From: Coniferiporia sulphurascens
Lineage: Eukaryota > Basidiomycota > Agaricomycetes > Hymenochaetales > Hymenochaetaceae
Assembly (NCBI GenBank): GCA_002794785.1
Contig: NBBA01000007.1
Coordinates: 310,001 to 374,000, forward strand
DNA length: 64,000 bases
Direction: 5' to 3'
Under the pieces are notes generated by a model. That model was not told the origin of the DNA and searched no databases. It saw nothing but the letters and a program-made list of their open reading frames with translations. Positions within the stretch are counted from its first letter, which is position 1, and each line of letters starts with the position of its first letter. Position numbers and translations under genes: made by a program. Below are positions 1 through 11,578 of the stretch, in pieces.

Positions 1-3000
1 GACTAGGATGTCAGTTCTGGAGCAGATCAGAGAGTGGGGCGCTTCTGAAGCCAGCCCGGGGCTTTTTTGGCTGCATGGTGTGGCTGGATCTGGGAAGAGT
101 GCGATTGCGAACTCAGTTGCCCATATGTTTGAAGAGCAACAGTGTCTTTTGGGATGCTTCTTCTGTAAAAGGGACGACCCGGAATGCCGTGTCCCGATAA
201 ATGTTATCCTGACACTGTCATTGCATTTCTCGAAGTGGCACCAGACGTATCGTTCAATGGTTGCTTCCGTTATACAAGGGGGAGATGGGCCCAAACTATC
301 ACAGAGTTTGCGATGGCAATTTGAACTGCTTATGAGGAATCCGTTGACTTCTATATCTACCGGGAACGAGGGTTTACCGCCAAGGCCTCTGATCATCGTT
401 GTGGATGCTCTTGATGAGTGTGGAGACACTGTAGACTCAAGGTCCGAGCTGGCCGGGTTTCTCGCCAAAGTGGCCAATGTAATTCCTAGGCTCAAAGTGT
501 TTATCACGAGCAGGCCTCTTTTGGAATTCCAGCAGGTATTCCGACAACCTGAATTAGATTGCAGGACCCTTAACCTCAACACTGGGGTTGAACTGGAGCT
601 TGTACAAGGTGATATTCTGCAGTACACAAAGCACTGTGCAAGGAACATGGTCCTTACAGATAGTCAGATTGAGGCTTTTGCCTCAAGAGCATCAGGCCTT
701 TTCATCTGGACTAGTACAGTCTTTAGATTCATCAGTACACAACATCATAAGCAGAGGGCAATTCAGAGAATTCTATCACAAAATCTAGTGGACAACCCTG
801 AGGCTGAACTTGACCAGATTTATACCACTGTTCTAAAAAATGCATCTGTTGGCTCTGATAATGCTCAGCTTGTCAGATCTGTAGTTGGCATTGTTAGTTG
901 TACATCCAAGAACAGGCCTCTCCCAGAAGGTGCTCTCTTAGAATTTATTTCTGCCTTGGAGGATGATATAGACCTGGTGGTGCTGAGGGAAACCATTGAC
1001 AGTCTGCTAGCAGTTTTGTACAGAGATGCACCAATGGATGGCAGTATCCGTATCTGCCATCCATCCTTCATTGATTTTATTAATAGTCAGAAGCGGTCTC
1101 AAAACTATTGGATTGAATCTACATTCATGGACTCTATCATGACTACTAAATGCTTGAAAATCATGGATTCCCAGCTCAAATTCAATATATGTGGTTTAGA
1201 GACATCCTACCTTACAAATGATAGTGTTGCAGATATTCAAGAAAGAATGAACAATTGCATTCCTCAGCACCTCCAGTATAGCTGTTTATACTGGATGAAA
1301 CACCTTCTTGACTGCAATGGACCTGACACAGATATAACATATGGGCTACTAGACAAAATCTTTTGTGGGCCCAAAGCTCTGTACTGGTTAGAATGTCTCA
1401 GCATTGCAAGAGAGCTGAAATCAGGTATAGATATCCTTGAGCTTTTCTCAAAACACTACAAGGTATGTCAATGTGTTATGATATTATCTGCTAATCTTGA
1501 TAAATAATAACATTGTTTGCAGGGATCTGGAACACTGGCCACTGCTGGCAGAGATCTGCTCAGGGTTCTAACTAATTATCATACTCCAATCTCTGTCAGC
1601 ACCCCACATCTTTATATATCAGCATTGTCCTGGACTCCTAGAGAGAGTTATATAGCCAAAACACTATACCCACAGTTTAAACACCAGCCACTTGTTAATG
1701 CAGGAAAGGAAAGAAATTGGAATCCTACTCTGTGGACAGCTGGGGCAGGTAGTGCTGTGAACTGTGCTGCCTTCTCTCCAGATGGAAGGCATGTTGTGTC
1801 CAGCTTGTATAACAATATCCTGAGGATTTGGGAAGCACAAACTGGGAATGCTGTAGGAGAACCCCTCACAGGTCATCTAGGCAGTGTTATGTCTACTGCA
1901 TACTCCCCTGATGGAAGACAAATTGCATCAGGCTCAGATGACAATACCCTAAGAATCTGGGATGTGCAAACTGGGAATGCTGTGGGAGAGCCCCTCACAG
2001 GTCATTCAGGGAGTATCTTGTCTATTGCTTACTCCCCTGATGGAAGATTTATTGTGTCTGGCTCTTCAGATAATACCTTGAGGATATGGGATGCCCAGAA
2101 TAGGAGTGTTGTGGGAGAGCCCCTCACAGGTCATTTTGAGGGTATTAACTCTGTTGCCTACTCCCCTGATGGCAGACATATTGTATCTGGCTCTTCTGAC
2201 AACACCCTGAGGATCTGGGATGCCCAGGCTGGGAGCATTGTGGGGGAGCCCCTCACAGGTCATTTAGGAAGTGTCAGGTCTACTACTTACTCCCCTGATG
2301 GAAAATACATTGTATCTGGCTCTTGGGATAATACCTTGAGGATCTGGGATTCCCAGACTGGAAGTACCATAGGAGAAGCCCTTGTAGGCCATTCATGGGG
2401 TGTGAACTCTGTTGCTTACTCCCCTGATGGGAGATACATTGCATCAGGTTCTTGGGATAATTCCTTGAGGATGTGGGATGCCCAGACTGGGAGTGCTGTA
2501 GGAGAGCCCCTCACAGGTCATTTAGGGAGTGTCAGCTATGTTGCCTATTCCCCAGATGGAAGACACATTTTATCTTGCTCATATGACAGCACACTGAGGA
2601 TCTGGGACACACAGGCTGGGGGAACTGTGGTAGAGTCCCTTACTGGTCATTTGTGGAGTGTCAAGTCCATTGCCTACTCTCCTGATGGGAGGTACATTGT
2701 GTCTGGTTCAGAAGACAAGACCTTGAGGATCTGGGATGCCCAGACCGGGAATCCAGTAGGAGATCCCTTCACAGATTACTCAAGTATTGTCTGGTTTGTT
2801 GCCTACTCCCCTGATGGAAAATACATTATATCTGGCACTTCTGACAACACCTTGAGGATCTGGGATTCCAAGACTGGGAGTACTGTGGGAGAGCACCCTA
2901 CAGGTCATTCAGGGGGTATCAACTGTATTGCATACTCCCCTGATGGAAAATACATTGTGTCTGGGTCTTCTGACAACACTTTGAGGATCAGGGATGCTCA

Positions 3001-3763
3001 GACTTGGACTCTAATAGGAGAGCCACTTATAGGTCATTCAAGCTGGGTGAAATCTGTTGCTTACTCTCCTGATGGAAGACACATTGTATCTGGATCAGAT
3101 GATAACACACTGAGGATTTGGGATGCCCAGACTGGGAGTGCTGTGGGAGAGCCTCTCATAGGCCATTTATGGAGTGTCAACTCTGTTGCCTACTCCCCCA
3201 ATGGAAGACACATTGTGTCTGGTTCAGGTGACAGGACCTTAAGAATTTGGGATGCCCAGACTGGGAATAATGTGGGTGAACCCCTCTTGGGTCATTCAGA
3301 GAATGTCATGTCTGTTGCCTACTCCCCTGATGGAAGACATATTGTGTCTGGCTCTTGGGATCTAACCCTAAGAATATGGGATGCTGAGACTGGGGGTGCT
3401 ATAGGAGAGCCCCTCACAGGTCATTCAAAAAGTATCAGCTCTGTTGCCTATTCTCCTGATGGCAGACACATTGCATCTGGCTCAGATGACAACACCCTAA
3501 GGATATGGGATGCAGACATTGTACAAGCAGGCTTTGAAGTAGGAGGATCATATTCTGCAAACAAAATTGATGATGATGGCTGGGTGAAAGATCCATCTGG
3601 CAACCTCTTACTCTGGGTCCCACACATGTACCGTTCCGGTATACGTGACATGTCCAAAATATGCATTCCAGCTTTAGTCGACAAGGAATGTGTGCGAATG
3701 AATTGGGGAACACTTTTGGAGTATAGCGGTACATCTTGGGTCAATATCCTGGAGCAATCCTAG
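1..3763 (+). CDS. NACHT-WD40 NLR-like protein (5' partial)
   Basis: This looks like a STAND-type signalling NTPase of the fungal NLR-like class: a NACHT domain for nucleotide-driven switching plus a WD40 sensor. Exon 1 runs to 1462, a 60-bp intron is 1463-1522 (phase 0), and exon 2 is 1523-3763; about 1,231 residues are visible. From the ATG at 8, a Walker A motif GVAGSGKS is at residues 24-31 and a Walker B-like LIIVVDALDE near 130. From about residue 563 there are 14 WD40 repeats of 42-43 residues, enough for two seven-bladed propellers, with a core of YSPDGRHIVSGSSDNTLRIW. A C-terminal block (DGWVKDPSGNLLLWVP) follows, which I know from agaricomycete relatives. The frame stays open upstream of 8, so an N-terminal effector or adaptor domain probably lies outside the window. 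Family members act in allorecognition or are suspected in innate defence; the role here is inferred. Repeat 10 has Arg for the conserved Trp. Confidence 0.88.
1769..3520 (+). repeat. Tandem WD40-coding repeats, 14 units of about 129 bp
   Basis: Fourteen consecutive units of 126-129 bp encode the WD40 repeats of the NACHT gene. Phrases such as 'tactcccctgatgga' and 'gggatgcccagactggga' recur almost unchanged, so the units are very similar at DNA level. Most differences fall just after the Gly-His and in the residues before Asp-Asn-Thr, the positions exposed at propeller surfaces. High DNA identity fits ongoing unequal exchange or gene conversion, as known for fungal NWD genes. Confidence 0.85.
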
Positions 3764-5702
3764 GTACGTTCTAAATCTCATTGTAAGCGATGTTGTTTCT
3801 GACAGGTATGTGCTTTTACAAGGTCTACTTCTCATATTTTGTGACGATCGGTTTGTTCTTCCCGTTGACTGTTCTCTTTACATTTACATTTTCTGTTTTT
3901 GATAAGCATCGCAGTGGTCTCTTATTCCTTTTGTGTTCGTAGCTTTTTAAAGTTTTCCCGTCTTGTCGCTTGAAATGTTATTGTATGCGTACGTGGAAAA
4001 CAACTAAAACTGCCGAGCTGGAAGATAATATGAGCACGGGCTCAAACGTTCCCGAGAGGTAAATGATGGGAGTGCTTTCTGTCAATATTGTACAATGCGA
4101 CTCGACCTTGAAGACGATTTGGAATTGTGTGACAGGTATTATTCGCGCGCACTGGGAGTAGTGGAGCCGTAGATAAGGATGACTCTGAGTTATGATTCTG
4201 GAATGAGCCTCCTACTCTTTCGCGGCCCGAGATACTACACTGAGTTCCGACTCGGCGACAGCAGACAACGCCGCTTTCCCTTGTTGGATACGGCAAGCTG
4301 AGTGCTTGTTTTGTGGCTTACAATGTCCGGAGCCGGACACGCTATAGCTTAGTATATCTGAGATGAACATAAAGGGTGTGGCGCACACTACAGAGTACTA
4401 GCGCGGTAAGAATTGGTGAGTTTGAAAAAGAAAATAACTGATACAGGCAATAGTGAGACGGAAGAAATTGTTATATCGCCCGAGCGTGGATTAATTTGCT
4501 TTTAGCAGTTCAGCACATGCCCAAGACCATCTCCCTTGAATCCAATTCCCGAAGCGGCTTCCTGCACGGCTGCCTGTACAAAGCGCAATGGCCACCTTTC
4601 ACGCTCAGACCCATGCCCGTCGCGAGGATATCATTCAACAATCACGCCACAAAGACGTCCATAGTCAGGAGCGCTAAGCCACACAAGTACAGTGCAAAGA
4701 GGATAACTTGAAGAACTCGGCGCGTACAAACACGGTCCAAACAATGTCCCAACCTGAGCGGTGAGCGGTCGCTCAAGCCTCAGAGGGCACGTAGCTCGGA
4801 GAGTGCGGGTGTTCGCTAGCAACTCCCGTGCGCTATCAGACGTGCTAAATGTGCGGTAATGTGCTACTCCTTACTGCTTTCGCGTCGGGAGACATGACTG
4901 CTTGATAGAACTTGCGAATCGCGATGCTCGGACAGCGACGCAGGCAGCTTCTTAAAGACTGCTTGGATTTATTAGAGGCGAATGGAGGCGATGGGACTAT
5001 CCTCGGTGATGCCATGCAGATTCCGTCGTGGTTCGGCGAGGCAACTGATGCGGCGACATCGTACACATAAACATGGTATGGCTGCTACAAAGCAGGTTAA
5101 TCGACGAGCCGCAGGTGCCTGAAAGCCGGCATGGAGTACTTGCCTAGTATGGGCTTAACGCCCGACTTCCCTGTCACATATCCTGCACCACTGAAGACGC
5201 CATCAAGGAGCTCGAATCTCATTCTGAGACCCTTCCTTATGACGCATATGGTCGATACTTCAGATGGTAAGCCTTTTCAAAGACAAAAAGAACGCGGAAG
5301 CAAAACGGAAGCAACTCGTGGTCCAAATAATGCCTATCTCCACCATAAGGAGGCAAAAGCGGAGGGAGGATAAGAAAGTCTATGCCGGACCGTGAGACGC
5401 TGGGGTCGGCAAAAAGAGTAAGCCCGCGAAAGTACGGTGCAGATGGTAGCCAATGAGCCCTTCGGGAGCCTCCGAGAACGTATTGTACTCATTTGAGTGT
5501 TTTTCTTTGCGTGCTCGGTGCGGAACCGTATATGCTTAAAACAGTTTCTTCTTCGACTTTCAATCCTCGTCACACAAATGAAAGATGCACAAACACGGTC
5601 ACCGGAGAGTCAAGAACGAATCTGAGTATCGACGATTGTTTGTGCAGAGTAGCCCAGATGCATAAGAATACCTCAGGTCGTTGTAGCACAGAAGCCTGGC
5701 TG
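3764..5702. other. Non-coding stretch, nothing recognised
   Basis: Between the NACHT-WD40 stop and the GNAT gene on the other strand I see only short ORFs without family motifs or consistent splice partners. No repeat, tRNA or transposon terminus was recognised. Confidence 0.5.
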
Positions 5703-6561
5703 TCAATCAGAAGCAGAGCCTGAGTCCGCAACCACTGGGTCGCGCACCATCACTGGCATCTCGACGACCTCGTCTTTGTACTCTATCCGTACGGTCCTTA
5801 TCGTTCGAAAGCCATGCGAAACGTACAGTGGCACGCCCTCCGTCGAAGCCTCGAGGTAAATTGCCGTATTTGTCGCATCAGCGACCGCAGAGCATTGTGC
5901 AAGTAGCGCAGAGCCAATGCCACGTCGCTGGAGCTCCGGATGCACGGCGAGCGTGCGTCTGTGGATAAAGTGAGATCAGTTACTGTTCATACTGGTAATG
6001 GCGAGAAAGGATGGCGGAAAACGGGAAACAGAGAAATTTTGAAAGCGGTACGCACAGCACGTAACAGTCGCGCTCGCTAGCAAACTCGTCTCGACCCTTC
6101 TCCAAAGCCTCAGACGCCGCTACCCAGAACGCGCCGTCCACGCCGGCAAGAGCGCCCTGTATCTTGTCCTGCACAGCGTCCAATGTGGGATAGACATAGT
6201 CGACCAGAAGCGCCTTTGTCCATGACCTGTTCGCGCGTACGGCGGCAGATGCAACACGGGACGGCTGGAGCACTACGAAGCCTGCGGGGCGCGCCCGCGC
6301 ACTATTCTCGTTGTCGGGTACGAATGCAGTGAAGAGCAGCATGCCGTCACGCAACTCGCGTGTGCGGATGCGCATAATCGGGTGGAAGTCAGGCCAGAGG
6401 CGCGGGTGCACGCCCGCCCTTACGAGAGATGCGCGAAAAGGAAAGAGGAGAGAGGCGAAGAGATTGGTAAATGCGAGCAGCTCGCACTCTACAAGCGCGG
6501 GGAGGTCGGCAAGCGTCGTCGGTGCGACTGAGATGGAGTTACTTGAGGATGAAGAGGTCAT
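5703..6561 (-). CDS. GNAT-family N-acetyltransferase
   Basis: Likely transfers an acetyl group from acetyl-CoA to an amine; the substrate is unknown. Two exons, 6561-6056 and 5958-5703, flank a 97-bp intron (donor GTGCGT, acceptor CAG) and give 253 residues. Exact joining gives CYVLRTLAVHPELQRRGIGS, where the Q-R-R-G-I-G-S segment is the acetyl-CoA pyrophosphate-binding motif A of GNAT proteins. A second conserved part, near LYVSHGFRTIRT, matches the family's C-terminal strand ('x-Y-x-x-x-G-F'). The N-terminal half, about 150 residues, is typical of the loosely conserved fungal GNATs. An unspliced reading runs on past the donor but loses motif A. A TATA-like box lies about 50 bp upstream. Confidence 0.85.
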
Positions 6562-6610
6562 AGTGTGTTCCTGTGGATGGGTTGAGAGACTGTGAGGATG
6601 AGAAGGGAAG

Positions 6611-6617
6611 TTATATA
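6611..6617 (-). promoter_or_regulatory. Possible TATA box of the GNAT gene
   Basis: Reading on the minus strand gives TATATAA about 50 bp before the ATG at 6561. The position is plausible for a fungal core promoter, but no transcript data support it. Confidence 0.3.
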
Positions 6618-9600
6618 GTAGTTTGTCGCGGATGTCTCGAGCTTCGAGTCAGTTGCGCATGTATATCAACCGGTGCCGCAATGGTGGACTCCGAATTTTG
6701 GGGGACGGACGCGAACGGAACAAGAATTGATCCAATGATATTTGGACCCCGGCGTATATATGCGTGCCCGGTTTCGAGCGCCGGCCTACGGACCCGCACT
6801 GGTCGAATACTAACTCCACTAGAATGCGGCCGGTTTCAAAAATCGACATACAATCGAACGGCGCGCGGCGAGAACTTGAAGGGTTGGGAGGGGGGGTGAT
6901 AACTATGAATGAGGCAGCCGCCTTGCTCAAATAACGCCGACGTCATTGCTTGATGGGTGCCGCGCCTGGATCGCTATTCTTCTACAGATTTTAACTTCCT
7001 CAGTACACGTAAAGAACGTGGGGGGCCGGATTGTGCCGTCATAACTCAATTTTGATAGCATATATCATGAGCTACCGTTGACCTCCAAACGAGCGGAACA
7101 GCTTAGAGCGCTAAAGAGCCACGAATAGAGTTGATGAGATGTGTGAATAGAAACATCGAAGAGCGGGTCCAACTAGCCCAGGATTCTTCTCAGCCTTCGT
7201 TATGCCGCCACAATTTTCAACCAATCAGCCTATAACGCAGAGATAACAGTCTTAACGAACCCTCACCCGTTCTGTTGCCTCGCATCTATCATCAGCTCAG
7301 CTCAGAAGTTATACAACTCAACATCGATACGTTTTCCCTCTATCTTCGTCTTCCCTACGACGTATGTTGGCGCCAACGTGCGCGTTATGGGAACCTCGTT
7401 AACCCGCCTGCTTTAGAACCGGAGGCAGAAATCATCCTGAGAATGCGCGCCACCTTGAAATGCAAAAATGCGTTCCGAAAGTGTGAGCGTGCGATGAACA
7501 AGCATCTGGGATTAGGCCAAAAATTGTGCGGGTTAAAAGACGCGGTCATCTCTAACATAAAATAAGACATACAGTAAAGCAGTATACAGCAGCTACACCT
7601 GCTCGGGTATTCTCCGCGGTCGATGGGGACAATCCTAGTCAAGGTCTCAAGCTCTAGAGCAACACAAGTCTGTTTACAAATTCCTGTGTCGGTTCGCGCG
7701 CAGGAACAAACTTGTGGTCCAGTGAAACCAAGAGACGCGGCGTATAATCGAAATCTCCTAATAGTGAAGAGGCACACCTAGCGACAAGATTGTCAAATTT
7801 ACGACGGATGGCCCGAAGTCGGACCTCCAAGCTGAATGGTATTGAGCGTCGCTCATAATCATACAGTGACCGAGTCATTTTTGGGCCATGACAAGGTCAA
7901 AGAAGTTTCCATGCCGAGTTGCGTGATGCGATAATTTTGTGAGAGTACTTCGTAGGCAGGGCCAGTCCTCGTAACGCGAAGTCTGCCAGTCTGCTGCAGC
8001 GGCCTCAGTACGTTAAGGTGTTAAGGGGACGCCAACTTCAGCAGCGCGATTATGCAACGCCAATGAGTGTGACACTACTGTCACTCGCAATCACAAAGAG
8101 GTGACTCGAACTTGAATAACGATTTCGGGCGTGCTCACTGCCAGTGCTCTACGCCGAGGTCTCTGTCATTTATTGGGAAACTGGAAGAATGTATCCGTCT
8201 CTTTCAAAGACATCTGGCGCGTACTTGAATCGTCCAAAATATCGTAGCTCCCGTCCGTCCCGTTGATTCGGCAATTTCATTTCACGATGATGCACGTTAC
8301 CTCCGCCGACTCTCGGGACTCCGGATGCCTTTCTAGGTTGAGGCCTGCCGGAGACGCATTAGCTGGGTTCATGCCCTGCGTGCCGATTTCGCGACGAAGC
8401 CGGCCGTGTCTGGGCTCGTGAGGTCGACTGGACGCGCGGCGAACGGGTGACGCTATTCGCACCCCGGCTGAGAATGCAGCTAGCACGAGAAATATCAACG
8501 GTCTTGTCGCCATTGACCTAGATACAATTAAGGCGCGCGGAGGCAGTCTAGCATGGCAGAGGTGGGACGATTTGTGCATACGTCGACTTCAAAGAAATAC
8601 CTTTCCGATCTGGCGAGTGCATCTTTTACCCGGGCGTCGCCCTGTTGGTCTGGTCATACCAACTCTGTCTGGCTTTCAAACAACCGTCTGATTGACCTAC
8701 ACTGCTATGGGCACGCCTCACCAGAGATTGTCTCCCGACGATGCCGGTGTTCAAATTGCTACATAAGTAGCGGTCGACGTCGTCGGTGATTATTTTTCTC
8801 GTTTAAAACGCGACATTGTCAATGGTCGCCACCTGGCGGAACTATCCATAACTCGGTCGGTTACGCATCATAACGGTCATGCGAAGTGCCCTCTACTGGC
8901 CTCTGTAAGGCGTGCATATTCTCTTATGTTGCCGTCCATCGTGCTGTTCCTTTCTAATTGCTTACATACGTTTTAAGGGCTTTGTCTTCTTGGTTCGGGT
9001 CCGCCTCGTTGCCAGTAGTTCTGCATGGTTGCATTAATATTAGCCCTTATCAATCACAAATCTCCGCATAGGAAACATTCGTCATGGTTTCTACAGTGTA
9101 CCAAGTGGGCCCGGTGGTCGTCCATTCTCGTGCTCAGGCCCTCAGCGATCCAGCAACTTTGACTGGCCACTTCCCACCCTCGCTTTGAAATGGTGTGTGG
9201 CCTCTCCTGAGAGCCGTATTTCAGTTTCTATTCACTAATAAAATATGTATGTACTTAACGACTGTGCGCAAGATTCATGCCTCGTGCCTTCCATAATGCC
9301 TCAAGAAGGACGGACAGCTGGCTCCTGCTTTCCAAGAACGGGAAGATGCACGGTCCGTGCACCTTGATTTCCCCAGGGCCTCACCCTCTAGCAAAGTCAC
9401 AAACCGTCTGGTGATTATAGCGCGTTATTTTCCTTTTTGGGGACCCGACTCTTGGACAGCGACTGTCAATGCGCGTCGCAGCAACAGTAGAAAAGCTGGC
9501 ACGGCCATGGAATACTCAACAAGACTCGCATCTCTCGTTGCGACACTCTCTCGAGCTCAGAACCGTTGCTGTCTTTTAGCACCACTCCATCTCGCAGCTT

Positions 9601-9655
9601 GTCGAAGACAGGAATGCCGCGTTTCCGCAATACCGTTCCGTTGAATGCGCCAGAC
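6618..9655. other. Non-coding stretch, nothing recognised
   Basis: About 3 kb between divergently transcribed GNAT and HMG-box genes. Short ORFs on both strands have no recognisable domain and do not splice into a longer frame. Confidence 0.45.
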
Positions 9656-10910
9656 ATGTTAACTTTAGGTACGTTGACGCGTCAACACCCTGTATTTGCG
9701 ATTGTGGGTCCCGGAAGCTGAACCTCTGTCGCGTACATTGCAGATCAACACTCACGCCTCCGTCTTAACGGTGGCGTGTGCATCCCATCCCCGTACTCCG
9801 ATGCATCGGACAAGGGTCCTTTTGAAGACGCTTGTGCTCCCTCACATCGAACGCAGCAACCCACTCCGAACCATACGCCTACGCCCTCCCCTCCATCTCA
9901 ATCCTTTCCACTCCCACCTTCCGCTCATCGGACCAAGCGCAAACACTCCGCGCGCGTCCACGGCGCACACCACATCCCGCGCCCACGCAATGCATTCATC
10001 CTCTTCCGCTCACATGCGCTCGTGGAAGGGCTCGTCGACACCGCTCAGCAGAACGAGGCTTCACGCGAGATTGCACAACTTTGGCGCGGTGCGAAGCCAG
10101 AGACGCGCGCGCACTTCGAAGGACTCGCAGTCGAGGAAAAGCGCCGACATGCGGAGGCATACCCGGATTACAAGTATGCGCCAAAGAAGGTCGGGGGTAC
10201 GATAATGCCGAGGAAGAGGCAGACGAGCCCGAGGAAAGAAACGAGGAAGTCGCTGGTGCCGCCGAGCAACGTTGGCATGCATCCGTATTCATCGCCGATG
10301 AAGACCAAGCGGACGATTCCAACGCCTAGGTCAACTCCGGAACCAACACCAAGACTGACGGATGCCGCCAGTGACTATATGCTACTTGGTGACAGCGATA
10401 ACGATGCATTAGACGACGACCCTTTGTATAGCGCACTCTCTAATATCCTCGGATCTATGCCCGACCCTCCTTCTCAGGTCAGTTATACTTATTTTCTTTT
10501 ACGCCCTGCTCTATTCTGAACCTGAGTTCTGATAGGATCCTGGCTCCTTCGAGATGCACATTCCGGAGTTCTCTTATCCTGAAGACGAGCTTCTCGTCCT
10601 CGACACTGGCCGCGTGCCCTGTCTCGCCTCTAGTGCATTCTATAACCCGTCTTTTGTGCAAGGCGTGCGCGTTCGCAGAGTATCAGCTCAATCAGGTCCG
10701 ATGAGAACAGCCGAGAATGAATGTAATTCTTTCGAGCGCTTCTTGCGCCCAACTGCGCCGATATGGACGGCAGGGGCGGATTGGAACTACTGGGACGACC
10801 CTATGACCGCGTCTAGGACTTTAGACAAAAGCTCTTGCTCGGATTTGGCGAGCACGCCGGATATGACCGCTGAGAAGCTGTCACTCAATATCTTTCTCGA
10901 CGATTACTGA
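9656..10910 (+). CDS. HMG-box transcription factor (MATA_HMG type)
   Basis: Probably a nuclear DNA-binding regulator of the fungal HMG-box class that includes mating-type and developmental factors. The box lies at about residues 82-152: it starts HIPRPRNAFILFRSH, continues with a conserved W in the second helix (IAQLWRG) and ends HAEAYPDYKYAPKK. The model has three exons: 9656-9668 (13 nt, ATG TTA ACT TTA G), 9744-10477 and 10536-10910, giving 373 residues. The first exon is inferred because the HMG frame has no upstream ATG, yet the intron 9669-9743 (GTACGT...TTGCAG) links a nearby ATG in phase. The flanks are rich in Pro, Ser and Thr, with an acidic stretch after the box (LGDSDNDALDDDP). 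It is not next to other mating-type genes here, so a mating role is not implied. Confidence 0.8.
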
Positions 10911-11578
10911 GCTGTCTGAGCTCTCCGGGCCGTTTTTCGTCTTCGTTTCGTATTCCGTGTAGATCTCTCACCTCGTTCCTCCTTCTCTGTTATGTAGTCT
11001 GTACCGCCCTCAGTTCTCTTCCTCTACCCTTCCTATGTACAGAATCCCCGCTCTGCGTTGTCCGGGAACATGTATGATTACTGTACTGTACGATTGTCCG
11101 CAAGCCTTTTTGCATTTTCCGCATTGTCCGTACCTGGTGCGTACATTTAAAAATGTCTCGGCTTTTTCAACCGCTGGGCCTGAAGTCTAATCGATGTGTT
11201 ATTTGGCTTTTCGGAATCCCCGAAGCTGTCTTCCATAAGCTGTCTTCCATCCCGAAATCGATCATAAAATTAATTATGGCGGTGTCACGGTCTTGGATTA
11301 GGCTTTAGGCATTACTTTAGGCCTTATTTTTTCTCTGAAGGCTGAACCCCCGCTCTCGTGTGGCTCACGCGATTACGGTCAAGGCCATTTCCTGAAAGTC
11401 GGTAGAAGACACAGCAAGTCGTGGATATAGACATCCAACAGGATTCTTGCCACAAGCAAATACGAATGGAGTTAACAGGATAAATATTTCATTTGATATC
11501 AGTATTTTCGGACTCATTCAAACATTACTCTGACCGTGCAATCCTATTTTCTGCGTCATTCAGTAATCTCTTCTTTAC
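10911..11578. other. Intergenic region between convergent genes
   Basis: The HMG-box gene and the dehydrogenase converge here. A short imperfect tandem repeat (agctgtcttccat twice, near 11224-11250) is the only structure noticed. Confidence 0.5.

Noticed and set aside
1648..3744. Several antisense ORFs over the WD40 region
   Set aside because: They recur with the 129-bp period of the repeats and mirror the coding frame, so they are by-products of repeat composition.
7385..7777. 130-residue minus-strand ORF in the 6.6-9.7 kb interval
   Set aside because: No recognisable motif and no neighbouring exon in phase; likely chance.
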